DNA of 64,000 bases, from the NCBI GenBank assembly GCA_041395845.1, contig JAWKZS010000001.1:1-64000 (forward strand). Direction: 5' to 3'. The stretch is from Ch67 sp041395845 (GTDB lineage Bacteria > Pseudomonadota > Gammaproteobacteria > Pseudomonadales > Ketobacteraceae). Below are positions 17,993 to 28,332 of the stretch, piece by piece; within the stretch, counting starts at the first letter, position 1, and each line of letters starts with the position of its first letter. Both the position numbers and the translations under genes were made by a program. The notes beneath the pieces were generated by a model, which did no database searches, was not told the origin of the DNA, and worked only from the letters and a program-made list of their open reading frames with translations.

Positions 17993-18931
17993 TCAGCGTC
18001 CTGGCAGCCAGCGGCGCTCGCAGTCGTAACGATAACGCCGCTCGCGGATATTCAGGCCGGTGATGGATTCCAGCACCGGCTGCAGCGTGACATCGGCAGC
18101 GGGTTCGGCCTTGTGCACGCCCAATTGCTGCAACAGTAGATCCTGCGACACCACCCCGCCGGCCGCATTGCGAATGCCGGCTTTTTTCACTTCTTCCACC
18201 GGCGCCGGGCGATAGCGGATCAGTGTATCGATGTCGTCACAATCGCCATCCCGCTGTTTGATGCAACGCTGCCGGGCGCTGCTGATCCAGTTTTTCAGTT
18301 CGGTACAGGACTGATGATACTGCTGCTGACACTGGTGTTCGAACGCCAGCTCGTCACAAAAGAATCCGCTGCCGGACAGACATTCCCAATCCTGCGGCGA
18401 CACCCATTCGCGGATCGGCAACGGCCGCTGCAGATCCCGCTGCCCCAGCATCACCGGCCGGTGATTCATAAAATAAAACGGCGATTCGCACTTGTCCGCC
18501 AGCCGATTATCTTCGCAGGTCTGCTGCAGACAGACTTTCCAGTGATAGACGGACTGGCAATCGGTGCCGTAACGGAGTTTGCAGACATAATCCTGCGCCG
18601 GTGTAAAACAGTCACCCACCACACCTTCGCAGGCATCGGTTTCCTGATAATCCACTGCGGCGGGCGGACGTGTCGAAGGGATAGCGCGAGGATCTGAAGC
18701 AGACACCTCCGGTACAGGCGGCGTCAGCACCGTCTGCTTCCAGGCATCGGCCGCAGCGGGCTCGGTCAGGCGCACACCCTGACGCTCGGTATTGGGCGTG
18801 ACGGTTTCGGTTTTGACATGCTCCGGCGGTGCGTCGCCGAAATGCACGTTGCCGCGCTCATCCACCCATTTATAGATTTCCGCCTGGGCAGTGACGATCC
18901 ACAGCAGACTGCAGATGATTAGCCAGCGCAT
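17993..18931 (-). CDS. DUF4124-domain periplasmic protein
   Basis: 312 residues, exported by a Sec signal (residues 1-17, ending AQA-E). The DUF4124 motif EIYKWVDERGNVHFGDAPP follows at once (18-36). The rest is a Pro-rich linker and a cysteine-rich region: about sixteen cysteines between residues 98 and 305, in pairs that suggest several disulfides. The function is not known. The cysteine-rich tail is much longer than in most DUF4124 proteins. Confidence 0.72.
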   Translation of the reverse strand: MRWLIICSLLWIVTAQAEIYKWVDERGNVHFGDAPPEHVKTETVTPNTERQGVRLTEPAAADAWKQTVLTPPVPEVSASDPRAIPSTRPPAAVDYQETDACEGVVGDCFTPAQDYVCKLRYGTDCQSVYHWKVCLQQTCEDNRLADKCESPFYFMNHRPVMLGQRDLQRPLPIREWVSPQDWECLSGSGFFCDELAFEHQCQQQYHQSCTELKNWISSARQRCIKQRDGDCDDIDTLIRYRPAPVEEVKKAGIRNAAGGVVSQDLLLQQLGVHKAEPAADVTLQPVLESITGLNIRERRYRYDCERRWLPGR

Positions 18932-18935
18932 GCCA

Positions 18936-19859
18936 TTACTCCTCTCCCCTGTTGGGCGTCCGGTCGCCGTCCATTACCCTGCCCCGTTCCAGCAGCAGAT
19001 CCACCAGGCAGCGGGTCGCCGGTCCGGCACCGTCGCGGTCGCGGTACACCAGATACAACTGGGCAAACCGCAGGCCGCCTTCCCGCAAGGGTAAGGGCAG
19101 CAATTCGCCCTGCGCCAGCTCTTTTTCGATCCGCCGTTTCGGCACCCAGGCAAAGCCCAGCCCGCTGGCCAGGGCGCGAATGGCGGTGGTGATATTGGTG
19201 ACGGTCCAGCGCTGCTCCGCTTCCAGCCAGGGGGCACTGAAACGCCGCTGGCTGCCGGAATCCCGGGTGACAATCTGGCGCTGCTGTTTGAGATCGTCCA
19301 GGGTCAATTCCCGCCCCAGCCGATGCAGAGGGTGATCGGGATGGGCGACGCAGCAGAATTCCACCTGCATCAACGGTTCACCGACAAAGCCCGGCGGCAC
19401 CAGCGACGACACCAGCACATCCACCTGCCCCTGCAACAGCAGATCGTGGCCGCCGGACAGCACGGACTCCGCCAGTTCCACCCGGGTTTCCGGGAAGCGC
19501 TCGGAAAAAGTGGCCAGCAGGCACAGCAGTTCGTCGTAGGGGAAGATCACCTCCACCGCCAGATACACCACCGGCTCCACCCCCTGGGCCAGGTTCGCCG
19601 CCAGATTTTCCACCGCCAGCGCGCTGTCCAGCAGCTGGCGCGAACGCCGCAGCAGCACCTCGCCGGCTTCGGTCAGGTGCGCCTTGCGCCCACTGACTGC
19701 CAGCACCTCTACCCCCAGCAGATGTTCCAGCTTCTGCACGGCATAGCTGAGGGTGGACTGGCTCTTGTTGAGGGCTGCCGCGGCTTGGGCATAGCCACCG
19801 TGCTCCACGACCGCATGAAAGGCACGCCACTGTTCCAGGGTGATCCGGGGACTATTCAT
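18936..19859 (-). CDS. LysR-family transcriptional regulator
   Basis: 307 residues with an N-terminal winged helix (ITLEQWRAFHAVVEHGGYAQ, helix-turn-helix about 18-40) and an effector-binding domain. It is divergent from azoR with 109 bases between the starts, the usual LysR arrangement, so it probably controls azoR and the downstream pirin gene, likely in response to quinones or other electrophiles. That target and signal are inference. Confidence 0.88.
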   Translation of the reverse strand: MNSPRITLEQWRAFHAVVEHGGYAQAAAALNKSQSTLSYAVQKLEHLLGVEVLAVSGRKAHLTEAGEVLLRRSRQLLDSALAVENLAANLAQGVEPVVYLAVEVIFPYDELLCLLATFSERFPETRVELAESVLSGGHDLLLQGQVDVLVSSLVPPGFVGEPLMQVEFCCVAHPDHPLHRLGRELTLDDLKQQRQIVTRDSGSQRRFSAPWLEAEQRWTVTNITTAIRALASGLGFAWVPKRRIEKELAQGELLPLPLREGGLRFAQLYLVYRDRDGAGPATRCLVDLLLERGRVMDGDRTPNRGEE

Positions 19860-19860
19860 T

Positions 19861-19891
19861 CGATTTATTCGATCATAATGGCCGATTTATT
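19861..19891. promoter_or_regulatory. Direct repeat in the LysR/azoR intergenic region
   Basis: CGATTTATT occurs at 19861-19869 and 19883-19891, 22 bases apart (two helical turns), with TTATTCGATCATAA across the first copy. The T/A-rich, phased layout fits LysR-type recognition and activation sites. Confidence 0.5.
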
Positions 19892-19968
19892 GCGATTTTA
19901 ATCCTATTTTTTCGAATTAAACTAGTCCTCATACCATCGACACATCTGAATTCAACAAGGAGCACGCC

Positions 19969-20571
19969 ATGAATCTGTTATATGTCAGCAGCAGCCTGTT
20001 CGGTCAGCAGGGCAAGTCCAGCGATCTGGCGGAACATTTCGTCAGTGAATTTGTGGCCCAGCACCCGGGTACCGAGGTCACCCGCCGCGATCTGGCCGCC
20101 AATCCGGTTCCCCACCTGGATCTGGCCACCCTGCAGGCGAACATGACCCCGGCCGATCAGCGTACCCCGGAACAGCAGACCTTGGCCGCCACCGCCGACG
20201 CCGCGATTGCCGAACTGCAGGCGGCTGATGTGCTGGTGCTGGGTGTGCCCATGTACAACTTCGGCATTCCCTCGACCCTGAAAGCCTGGATCGACAGTAT
20301 TGCCCGCGCCGGCACCACCTTCCGCTACACCGCCAACGGCCCCGAAGGCTTGCTCAAGGGCAAGAAGGCCTATGTGCTGGCGGCCCGGGGTGGCGCCTAC
20401 CAGGGTACGCCGGCGGACACCCAGACGCCGTATCTGAAGACGTTTCTGGGCTTTATCGGCATCACCGACGTGACCTTCGTCTATGCCGAAAAACTGAATA
20501 TGGATGCCGACCAGCAGCCGCAGATTCTGGCGGACGCCAAGGCCGACATCGACAAACTGATCAGCGCCTGA
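19969..20571 (+). CDS. azoR: FMN-dependent NADH:quinone/azo oxidoreductase
   Basis: Flavodoxin-fold reductase of 200 residues that reduces quinones and azo compounds with NADH. It begins MNLLYVSSSLFGQQGKSSDL, with the FMN phosphate-binding SSS, the flavin loop VPMYNFGIPSTLKAWID (about 96-112) and ARGGAYQG (about 140-147). AAGGAG lies nine bases before the ATG. It is followed by a pirin gene 31 bases on, and is divergent from the LysR regulator. Confidence 0.92.
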   Translation: MNLLYVSSSLFGQQGKSSDLAEHFVSEFVAQHPGTEVTRRDLAANPVPHLDLATLQANMTPADQRTPEQQTLAATADAAIAELQAADVLVLGVPMYNFGIPSTLKAWIDSIARAGTTFRYTANGPEGLLKGKKAYVLAARGGAYQGTPADTQTPYLKTFLGFIGITDVTFVYAEKLNMDADQQPQILADAKADIDKLISA

Positions 20572-20602
20572 AGCAACCCGGGCGTCAGCGGAGACCATTG
20601 CC

Positions 20603-21445
20603 ATGACCACCTCGATCATTCTCAACCGCATGCGGGCACAGCCGGCCTCCGACGGGGCCGGGGTGCGCATCAAGCGGGTGGCGCCCATGGGCGGCTACCG
20701 GCAGCTGGACCCGTTTCTGATGCTGGATGAAATCCGTTCCGACGACGCCAGCGATTACGCTGCCGGCTTTCCGTCCCATCCGCACCGCGGCTTTGAAACC
20801 ATCACCTACATGCGTCAGGGAATCCTGGAACACCAGGACCACATGGGTAATGTGGGCGTCATTCAGAGTGGTGGCGCCCAGTGGATGACGGCGGGCAAAG
20901 GCGTGATTCATTCGGAAATGCCGCTGCAGAAGGAAGGGGCCTTTCACGGCTTCCAGCTGTGGCTGAACCTGCCGGCGGCGGAAAAACTGCGGCCGGCGGA
21001 ATATCACGACCTGACCCCGGATCGCATCCCGCTGGTGGCCGTGGGCGATCACCGCGTCAAGGTGCTGGGTGGCCGTCTGCGCCTGGGTGATGATGTGATC
21101 ACCGGGCCCATCGGCGATCGCAAAACCGACCCGCACCTGTGGGATATCGAACTGCACCCCGGTGATTCGCTGCCGGTAAGACTGGACTCAGGTCTGCAGC
21201 CGCTGCTGTATCTTTATCACGGCAGTGCCACCGTAAACGGCGAAGCGCTGCAAGCCGATACGCTGCATGCCCTGCAGGCCGATACGTTGCTGCAGCTCAG
21301 CAGCAATGACAGTGCACGTTTGCTGTTACTGGCGGGCAAACCACTGCGGGAGCCGGTGGTGCAGTACGGCCCGTTCGTGATGAATACCCGCGAACAGATC
21401 GAGGATGCCATTCGCGATTACCAGCGCGGTGTACTCACCGACTGA
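20603..21445 (+). CDS. Pirin family protein
   Basis: Bicupin of 280 residues. The N-terminal cupin keeps the metal-binding set: SHPHRGFETITYM (two His near 55-60) and HSEMP with His/Glu near 100. Bacterial pirins often show quercetinase-like activity and accompany quinone-detoxifying reductases. Here it follows azoR, probably in the same transcript under the LysR regulator. Confidence 0.9.
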   Translation: MTTSIILNRMRAQPASDGAGVRIKRVAPMGGYRQLDPFLMLDEIRSDDASDYAAGFPSHPHRGFETITYMRQGILEHQDHMGNVGVIQSGGAQWMTAGKGVIHSEMPLQKEGAFHGFQLWLNLPAAEKLRPAEYHDLTPDRIPLVAVGDHRVKVLGGRLRLGDDVITGPIGDRKTDPHLWDIELHPGDSLPVRLDSGLQPLLYLYHGSATVNGEALQADTLHALQADTLLQLSSNDSARLLLLAGKPLREPVVQYGPFVMNTREQIEDAIRDYQRGVLTD

Positions 21446-21460
21446 TGCCACAAACAACAA

Positions 21461-21478
21461 GAGCGCCGATTGGCGCTC
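21461..21478. terminator. Bidirectional hairpin between pirin and DUF2167 genes
   Basis: Stem GAGCGCC/GGCGCTC with a four-base loop between convergent genes. Only short U-rich runs follow on either strand (better on the minus strand, TTGTTGTTTG). Confidence 0.5.
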
Positions 21479-21517
21479 CTGTCATGTGGCGTTGTAAACA
21501 CCCACCGGCAATCCGCG

Positions 21518-22458
21518 TTACTTGCGCTTGAACACCTTGGCCAGCACAAACGCGATACCGGCAAAAATGAACACGCCGAATTTTTTCAGGAACAGCAACG
21601 CCACGGCCAGGAAACCGGTTTTCGCCAGCACCTTGCCCGCCACCAGACCACCGATACCGTAGGCGGCCATCTTGTCGTATTCCGGATCGAACTGATCATA
21701 GCGATAGCCATCATTGAATTCCGCCATGGCCAGCACGGAATCCAGATTGCGTTCGATTTCCGGCAGCTGATCCATGTCGGCGATGAAATTCATCCGCAGG
21801 TAACCTTTGCGCCCCAGCACGCGAATGTTGTAGTTCAGGGTATTGGCATCGGCATCACCGAACTTCAATTCCTGGGCCCAGTGCAGCTTGTGGCTGACGC
21901 CGTCATAAAACGGCTGTGCCGCCCACCCGACCAGCTCGATCGGCTCATAACCGGCACCGATGCGCGCTTCATTGCTGTCACGGGTTTCCGCCTGCATGTC
22001 CTGCAGCATCTCGGTGTAATCCAGATCCTGAGCATCTTCGAGTCATCCACGTAGCCTTCGTCACTGTATTCGATGGTCACACCCCAGGCACCCCGATCCA
22101 GCGGCGTCACCGCATCCGGGAACAGCATACCCAGCGTATCTTCACTCGGCGGATTACCCCAGGCTTCCGTCAACACCCGTTCGGCATCTTCCGGCGACAG
22201 ATAATAGAAATTGTCCGGCACGATCAGCTTGGCAACACCACCGGGCAGCTGGATTTCCCCCTTCTGGTAATTCAGACTGGACACGAGTTTCTGCGCCCAG
22301 GCGATGTACTGTTTTTCTTCGTCAGTCAGCGGTGGCGCTGCCTCGGCCTGCACCGCTTCCGCCACTACCGACGCTTCCGTTTCATCAACCGCATACAGCG
22401 GCTGCGCCGCCAACAAAGCAAAGCCTGCCACCATGGCCGGCAACCAGCGCAACGACAT
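21518..22458 (-). pseudogene. DUF2167 membrane-anchored protein, frameshifted
   Basis: Two frames together make one DUF2167 protein of about 313 residues. The first frame runs from ATG 22458 (signal peptide to about residue 25, then the segment IAWAQKLVSSLNYQKGEIQL) to about base 22040, ending EYSDEGYVDDSK. The second continues from there with DAQDLDYTEMLQDMQAETRD, the conserved GYEPIELVGWA, and a hydrophobic anchor (FLAVALLFLKKFGVFIFAGI) near the C-terminus. A single missing base at about 22036-22042 joins them: reading TCGGAAGATG for TCGAAGATG restores the protein. The start at 22458 has GGAGA eight bases upstream. It may be a true loss or a sequencing error. Confidence 0.85.
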
Positions 22459-22559
22459 CACCATTCTCCAGTTCAGAATTATAAAAGTCCCCAAGCGGCA
22501 ACCCGCGGGTTTGCCGGTTTCAGTATGGCTCAGCCACCGTAATGGCGACAGTAATTAAT

Positions 22560-23351
22560 TCACACCAGCCGCTCGCGGAAGAAGGCGACTACCTCGTCGT
22601 AGGCATGCCGGGTGGGATGGCCCGGCTCGTCGACAAAATCCACCGTCAGCACCGAATGGGCCCAGGGCTTGATACCAAAGCGATTCGACAGCGATGAATC
22701 GATCTCGATGCGACGAAAGCGCTCGCCCAGTTCCTGTGCCAGATAATCAAAGCGGGCGTTGGGACAGGTAACGTCCGCCGTGAAGCGCAAACCCATCACC
22801 GGCACATTGTCCCGCTCCGAGCGCGCCTTGGCAGCGGCGAAATCTTCCGCCGGCACGCCCACCGTCGGCTGGCGCGTCACATAATCCAGCATGCCATCCA
22901 CGTGGGCAGGCTGACTCATCACCGGGGCCGCCACCGCGTCGTCGATCATCAGGGTCAACACAAAACCACCGGTAAAGCACATACCGATGGCTCCCACCGG
23001 AATACCACCACAGGCCTGCTGCATGTGCCGGCACAGCGCCCGCAGATAATCCGCCACCGGGCCGCGCCCGCGCCGGGTCAGAATACGAAACTCGCGACCA
23101 ATGCACAGCTTTGCCAGATTTTTGCCCGGTTGGTAGGGCGAATCCGGCTCGCCGAACAGCACCGGCAGATACACGGTAAAACCGTCATCGTGCAGACGCT
23201 GGGCCAGTTCCAGGGTGTGATGGGTGATACCCGGCAACTCCTGAATGATCAGCACCGCCGGACGGGTGTCATCGCCTTTTTTCAGAACGCGATGGGTAAA
23301 TCCTTCAGCAGCAAAGGTGAATTCTTCAAAGCCGGGCACAGGTTGATTCAT
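22560..23351 (-). CDS. Dienelactone hydrolase family protein
   Basis: Alpha/beta hydrolase of 263 residues, cytoplasmic. The nucleophile elbow is GAIGMCFTGGF (catalytic Cys near residue 123), where the family has Cys or Ser. The strand before it, PAVLIIQELPGITHHTLELA (about 30-49), holds the conserved Glu. The gene starts 14 bases after the PCu(A)C gene, but no functional link is evident. The substrate is unknown: ring-cleavage lactones are one possibility, general esters another. Confidence 0.85.
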   Translation of the reverse strand: MNQPVPGFEEFTFAAEGFTHRVLKKGDDTRPAVLIIQELPGITHHTLELAQRLHDDGFTVYLPVLFGEPDSPYQPGKNLAKLCIGREFRILTRRGRGPVADYLRALCRHMQQACGGIPVGAIGMCFTGGFVLTLMIDDAVAAPVMSQPAHVDGMLDYVTRQPTVGVPAEDFAAAKARSERDNVPVMGLRFTADVTCPNARFDYLAQELGERFRRIEIDSSLSNRFGIKPWAHSVLTVDFVDEPGHPTRHAYDEVVAFFRERLV

Positions 23352-23365
23352 GGCAGCCGATTCAC

Positions 23366-23824
23366 TCAGTGATGGTGATGATGGGAATGGTCTTCCGACG
23401 GGCCTTCGTCCTTCACCGGCAATGCCAGCTGCAGGGATTCTCCGTCCGCAAACCGCAAGGTCAGTTTCACCTGGCTGTCTTTTTCAAGCGGCTGTTTCAG
23501 ATCGATCAGCATGACGTGATAACTGCCGGGTTTGAATTCCACTTTTTCACCCGCAGCGACAGCAACTTTTTCCACCGGTGTCATCTGCATCAGGTCGCCG
23601 GTTTTGACGACCGTGTGCAACTCCACTGCCCGCGCGGCATCACTTTCGGCTGCCACCACGTCCACTGCCTTGTCACTGCCATTATGCAGGGTGAAATACG
23701 CCGCACTGTTGGGGCTGACCGGCGGCACCCAGCGCACCCAGCCATTGTCCGCCTTCACGGCACAATCCGCCTGCGCCACACCACTCACCACACTCATCAC
23801 CAACGCCAACCACATCGCTTTCAT
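23366..23824 (-). CDS. Periplasmic copper chaperone PCu(A)C
   Basis: Binds Cu(I) and hands it to the CuA site of cytochrome c oxidase. It has 152 residues with a Sec signal (1-19, ending AQA-D) and a cupredoxin-like domain. The copper motif H-X10-M-X21-H-X-M is exact (His in ELHTVV, Met in LMQMTP, HVM in SYHVML). The C-terminus is the His-rich tail EDHSHHHHH, a likely second copper site. GAGGAAATAAA precedes the ATG. It is ten bases downstream of the SCO gene, its usual partner. Confidence 0.93.
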   Translation of the reverse strand: MKAMWLALVMSVVSGVAQADCAVKADNGWVRWVPPVSPNSAAYFTLHNGSDKAVDVVAAESDAARAVELHTVVKTGDLMQMTPVEKVAVAAGEKVEFKPGSYHVMLIDLKQPLEKDSQVKLTLRFADGESLQLALPVKDEGPSEDHSHHHHH

Positions 23825-23833
23825 TTTATTTCC

Positions 23834-24388
23834 TCAGTCATCGAGAAGGGATTCAATACCGTCGACCATCTTGTCGATGGAATCGCTGTTCGCATACAGC
23901 GCCCGCACCCGGCCCTGCTGATCCAGCAGATAGATGTAATCGCTGTGGGCAAACAGCACACCGGCGGCCGAAGCGGATTTCTGCGGCAGGTACACCACGC
24001 CGTACTGGCGGGTGACGGTTCTGATCTGCTCCGGCGTGCCGGTCATGCCGATAAAGTCTTCGCCAAAGTAATGCACGTACTGCTTCAGGCGATCGATGGT
24101 ATCGCGCTCGGGATCGAAACTGACAAACAGCGGCTGCACCTTGCTGCGCTCGTCACCCAGTTCATTCAGCACTTTCGACATGCGGGTCAACACCATCGGG
24201 CACACATCCGGGCAGGTGGTAAAACCGAAATTCAGCAACACCACCTTGCCCTTGAAATCGCTCAGCCGCGACGTATCCGCCACGGTGGAAGGCAACTCGA
24301 AATCCCCGCCCAGCCGGGTGTTGACCGGCAACTCTCCGCCCATCGCCCACAGGGGCAGCCACAACAATAACAGGGTGATCCAACGCAT
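23834..24388 (-). CDS. SCO family copper metallochaperone
   Basis: Thioredoxin-fold protein of 184 residues, exported and probably membrane-anchored by its N-terminal hydrophobic stretch (1-18). The metal site is complete: TTCPDVCPMVLTRM (Cys pair near 78-82) and the distal His in LFAHSDYIYLLD (near 155). It helps assemble the CuA centre of cytochrome oxidase, together with the PCu(A)C protein encoded next. Confidence 0.93.
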   Translation of the reverse strand: MRWITLLLLWLPLWAMGGELPVNTRLGGDFELPSTVADTSRLSDFKGKVVLLNFGFTTCPDVCPMVLTRMSKVLNELGDERSKVQPLFVSFDPERDTIDRLKQYVHYFGEDFIGMTGTPEQIRTVTRQYGVVYLPQKSASAAGVLFAHSDYIYLLDQQGRVRALYANSDSIDKMVDGIESLLDD

Positions 24389-24464
24389 GTGATTGTTTTC
24401 CTTGAAGGTTGTCCAAAGCCTGCAAACTCCCCGGATAGTACCCCATTGGCAGCGGTGCAGAAAC

Positions 24465-24493
24465 TGTCAAATCGGCCATGCCCCCTGTATAAT
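24465..24493 (+). promoter_or_regulatory. Candidate promoter of miaB
   Basis: A perfect -10 TATAAT at 24488-24493 with a poor -35 (TGTCAA, 24465-24470) at 17 bases, 38 bases before the miaB ATG. Confidence 0.5.
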
Positions 24494-24531
24494 CCGCCTC
24501 CGTTCCCCCCACCTGAAATGCAGTTTTCCCC

Positions 24532-25869
24532 ATGCGCAAGAAGCTTTTTATCGAAACCCACGGCTGCCAGATGAACGAATACGATTCGGCCCGCATGGCG
24601 GATCTGCTGGGCGTTACCCATCAGCTGGAAATCACCGACAACGCCGAAGAAGCCGACGTGCTGCTGCTGAACACCTGTTCGGTACGGGAAAAGGCGCAGG
24701 AAAAAGTGTTCCACCAGCTGGGGCGCTGGAAGAAACTCAAGGAAAAGAACCCGGAACTGCTGATCGGCGTGGGTGGCTGCGTCGCCAGCCAGGAAGGCGA
24801 TGCCATTCGTCAGCGCGCGCCCTTCGTTGACATGGTGTTCGGCCCGCAGACCCTGCACCGGTTACCCAAGATGATCGACGTGGTGGACCTTTCCCACGAA
24901 GCGGTCGTTGACGTGTCGTTCCCGGAAATCGAAAAGTTCGACAAGCTGCCGGAACCCAGCGTGGATGGCCCCAAGGCCTTCGTTTCCATCATGGAAGGCT
25001 GCAGCAAGTACTGCACCTTCTGCGTGGTGCCCTACACCCGCGGTGAAGAAGTCAGCCGCCGCTTCGAAGACGTGATGAAGGAACTGCGTCATCTGGCCAG
25101 CCTGGGCGTGCGCGAAGTCAACCTGCTGGGCCAGAACGTCAATGCCTACCGGGGTGAAACCGAAACTGGCGACATCGTGGATCTGGCGGAACTGATCGAA
25201 CACGCAGCGAAGATTCCCGGCATCGACCGTATCCGCTTCACCACCAGCCACCCGCTGGAATTCACCGATGCGCTGGTGGACGTCTACCGCCGTGAACCCA
25301 AGCTGGTCAGCCATCTGCACCTGCCAGTGCAAAGCGGTTCCGACCGCATCCTGTCACTGATGAAGCGCAATCACACCGCTGCCCACTATCTGGCTCTGAT
25401 CAACAGGATCAAGGCGGCGCGGCCGGACATTTCCCTGTCGTCGGATTTCATCATCGGCTTCCCTGGCGAAACCGAAGCGGATTTCCTCGACACTATGCAA
25501 CTGATCGAAGAAGTCGGTTTCGATACCAGCTTCAGCTTCGTCTACAGCCAGCGTCCGGGCACACCGGCTGCCGACCTGGAAGACGACACGCCAGAAGACG
25601 AGAAAAAACGCCGCCTGGCCCTGCTGCAACACCGTATCCTGCAGAACGCCCAGGCCATCAGCCGCCGCATGGTCGGCACCACCCAGCGGATTCTGGTGGA
25701 CGGGATTTCCAAGAAAGATCCCGGCCAGCTGCAGGGCCGCACCGAAAACAACCGGGTGGTCAACTTCCGTCACGATGATGATGATCTGATCGGAAAATTC
25801 GTGGACGTGGCGATCGAAGAGGCGTACCCCAACTCACTGCTGGGCACCTTGGTAGCCATCATCGGCTGA
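24532..25869 (+). CDS. miaB: tRNA-2-methylthio-N6-isopentenyladenosine synthase
   Basis: Radical-SAM methylthiotransferase acting on A37 of tRNAs reading UNN codons. 445 residues: UPF0004 domain with the auxiliary cluster cysteines (HGCQMNEYDS, NTCSVRE, GGCVASQ), radical-SAM CxxxCxxC in CSKYCTFC (near 157-164), and a C-terminal TRAM domain. It is typically next to ybeZ in Pseudomonadales; here a broken transporter gene on the other strand lies between them. Confidence 0.97.
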   Translation: MRKKLFIETHGCQMNEYDSARMADLLGVTHQLEITDNAEEADVLLLNTCSVREKAQEKVFHQLGRWKKLKEKNPELLIGVGGCVASQEGDAIRQRAPFVDMVFGPQTLHRLPKMIDVVDLSHEAVVDVSFPEIEKFDKLPEPSVDGPKAFVSIMEGCSKYCTFCVVPYTRGEEVSRRFEDVMKELRHLASLGVREVNLLGQNVNAYRGETETGDIVDLAELIEHAAKIPGIDRIRFTTSHPLEFTDALVDVYRREPKLVSHLHLPVQSGSDRILSLMKRNHTAAHYLALINRIKAARPDISLSSDFIIGFPGETEADFLDTMQLIEEVGFDTSFSFVYSQRPGTPAADLEDDTPEDEKKRRLALLQHRILQNAQAISRRMVGTTQRILVDGISKKDPGQLQGRTENNRVVNFRHDDDDLIGKFVDVAIEEAYPNSLLGTLVAIIG

Positions 25870-25896
25870 CCCACGCCATGCCGGGGCGGACCGCTG

Positions 25897-26762
25897 TCAC
25901 ACTGCGGCCGGTACCGGCTGCTCCGCCGGTCGCCAGGCTTCCAGCAACGACGCCGCCAGCACAAACACCACGCCGGCGGTTTTCAGCGCGGTTAATTCGG
26001 ATTCCCCCAGCAGCACCGCCGACACCACCGCGGCAATCAGCTCCATCACCATGATGACGCCGGCCTGACCGGCCTGCAGTTTGGTCACCGCCCACTGCGA
26101 ACCCACGCAGGCCAGCGTGTACCAGACAACGCCCATCAGCAGGATCCACACCCAGTGCAGCGGCGTCAGTGCCGGCACGGTTTCGACGCCCGCCGCCAGT
26201 GCCACGCCACCGATGAGGCTGCACCCGACAAACATCATCACGATCTTGCTGGCCAGCGGCACCTCGGTGTCGCCCGAAAGGTCACATTGTTCATGGCAAA
26301 CGCAAACCCGGACGCCAGGGCCAGGCCATCCAGCCAGGTCAGCGGTGCCGCCAGCATCTGCCAGCCACCCAGAATCAGGAACACCCCCACCAGCGCCAGC
26401 CCCACGCTGAGCAAACGCTGGGCGTCAATTCGCTCGCCCAGAACCAGCCGCCCACCGAGCGCACTCCACACCGGCACCAGATAAAACAGCACCATGACCC
26501 GCACCACGTCGCCATACATCAACGCATAGTTGAATGACAGGCTGGCAAACCCGCCGAGTACTGCCACCAGCACAAGAACGCCAATGCCGCGCAGATTCGC
26601 CGCCCGCTGCAGCCACAGAATCGGCAACGCCAGCACGCTGACCGCCCCACAACTGACGGTAAGCAGAATCAGCCCCTCAATCCCTTCACCGTTGAGGAAT
26701 TTCAGGGGTAACCAGGTCAAACCCCACAAAATGGACGCCAGAAACAGCACAATCACCGGCAC
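25897..26762 (-). pseudogene. EamA/DMT-family transporter, frameshifted
   Basis: Ten-helix drug/metabolite transporter split by one frameshift. From the GTG at 26762 (GGAG eight bases upstream) the first frame gives PVIVLFLASILWGLTWLPLK and six or so helices up to FAFAMNNVTFRAT. The remaining helices are in the next frame from VPLASKIVMMFVGC to the end at 25897, including the second EamA repeat motif LMGVVWYTLACVGSQWA. Adding one base at about 26268-26273 restores a protein of about 289 residues, the family length. It may be a real mutation or a sequence error. Substrate unknown. Confidence 0.85.
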
Positions 26763-27304
26763 GGCCAGCACTCCGCCAACAAGAAAAACGCGATCATAAT
26801 CAATCTGACGATCGGGAATAACATGATTTTTTGGAAGGTTTTGCGAGGATGACGGCGACGGCCGCCAGAAGAGGGTAAGGGGCTGCCGGCACATGCCAGA
26901 ATCAGCCCCGCCCGCAACAGATTGCATCCATGCAATCGCTGGACGGAAACCCACCGCCTGGGTCAAGGCAAGGCCTTGCACCAGACTGCGTGCCCCAGAG
27001 GGTTTCCCCGGCTTTCCCCCGGAATTCGGTCTTTCGGAATGCCAACCTGCTGCAACGGTTACCTAAGCAGAGTACGTGCCAAAACCATAAGAACTTGATT
27101 ATTAAGCATTATTTTATCTATCGAAGCCCAGGCGCGGTTTCCACTGTAAACCTGCCCGACATAATCGGCAGATATCCCCGGGGGCGGGCACAACCGGCCG
27201 TAAAAGCTGCCGACAGGCTGCCGCAATTACAGCTTTTCCTGATCGCGGCATCCGGTATATCCTAGCCTTAACTTCATTATTGCAGGGCGGCCACCGCACC
27301 CGTT
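26763..27304. other. 542-base stretch without a recognisable gene
   Basis: Lies between the divergent EamA gene and ybeZ. Open frames in it show no family resemblance. It holds a perfect 7-bp hairpin (GATTGCA/TGCAATC, 26920-26937) and an AT-rich zone around 27085-27125; the latter, and TATATCCT near 27253, could belong to a promoter for the ybeZ operon. Confidence 0.6.
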
Positions 27305-28327
<1,023 letters not shown>

Positions 28328-28332
28328 CATCC

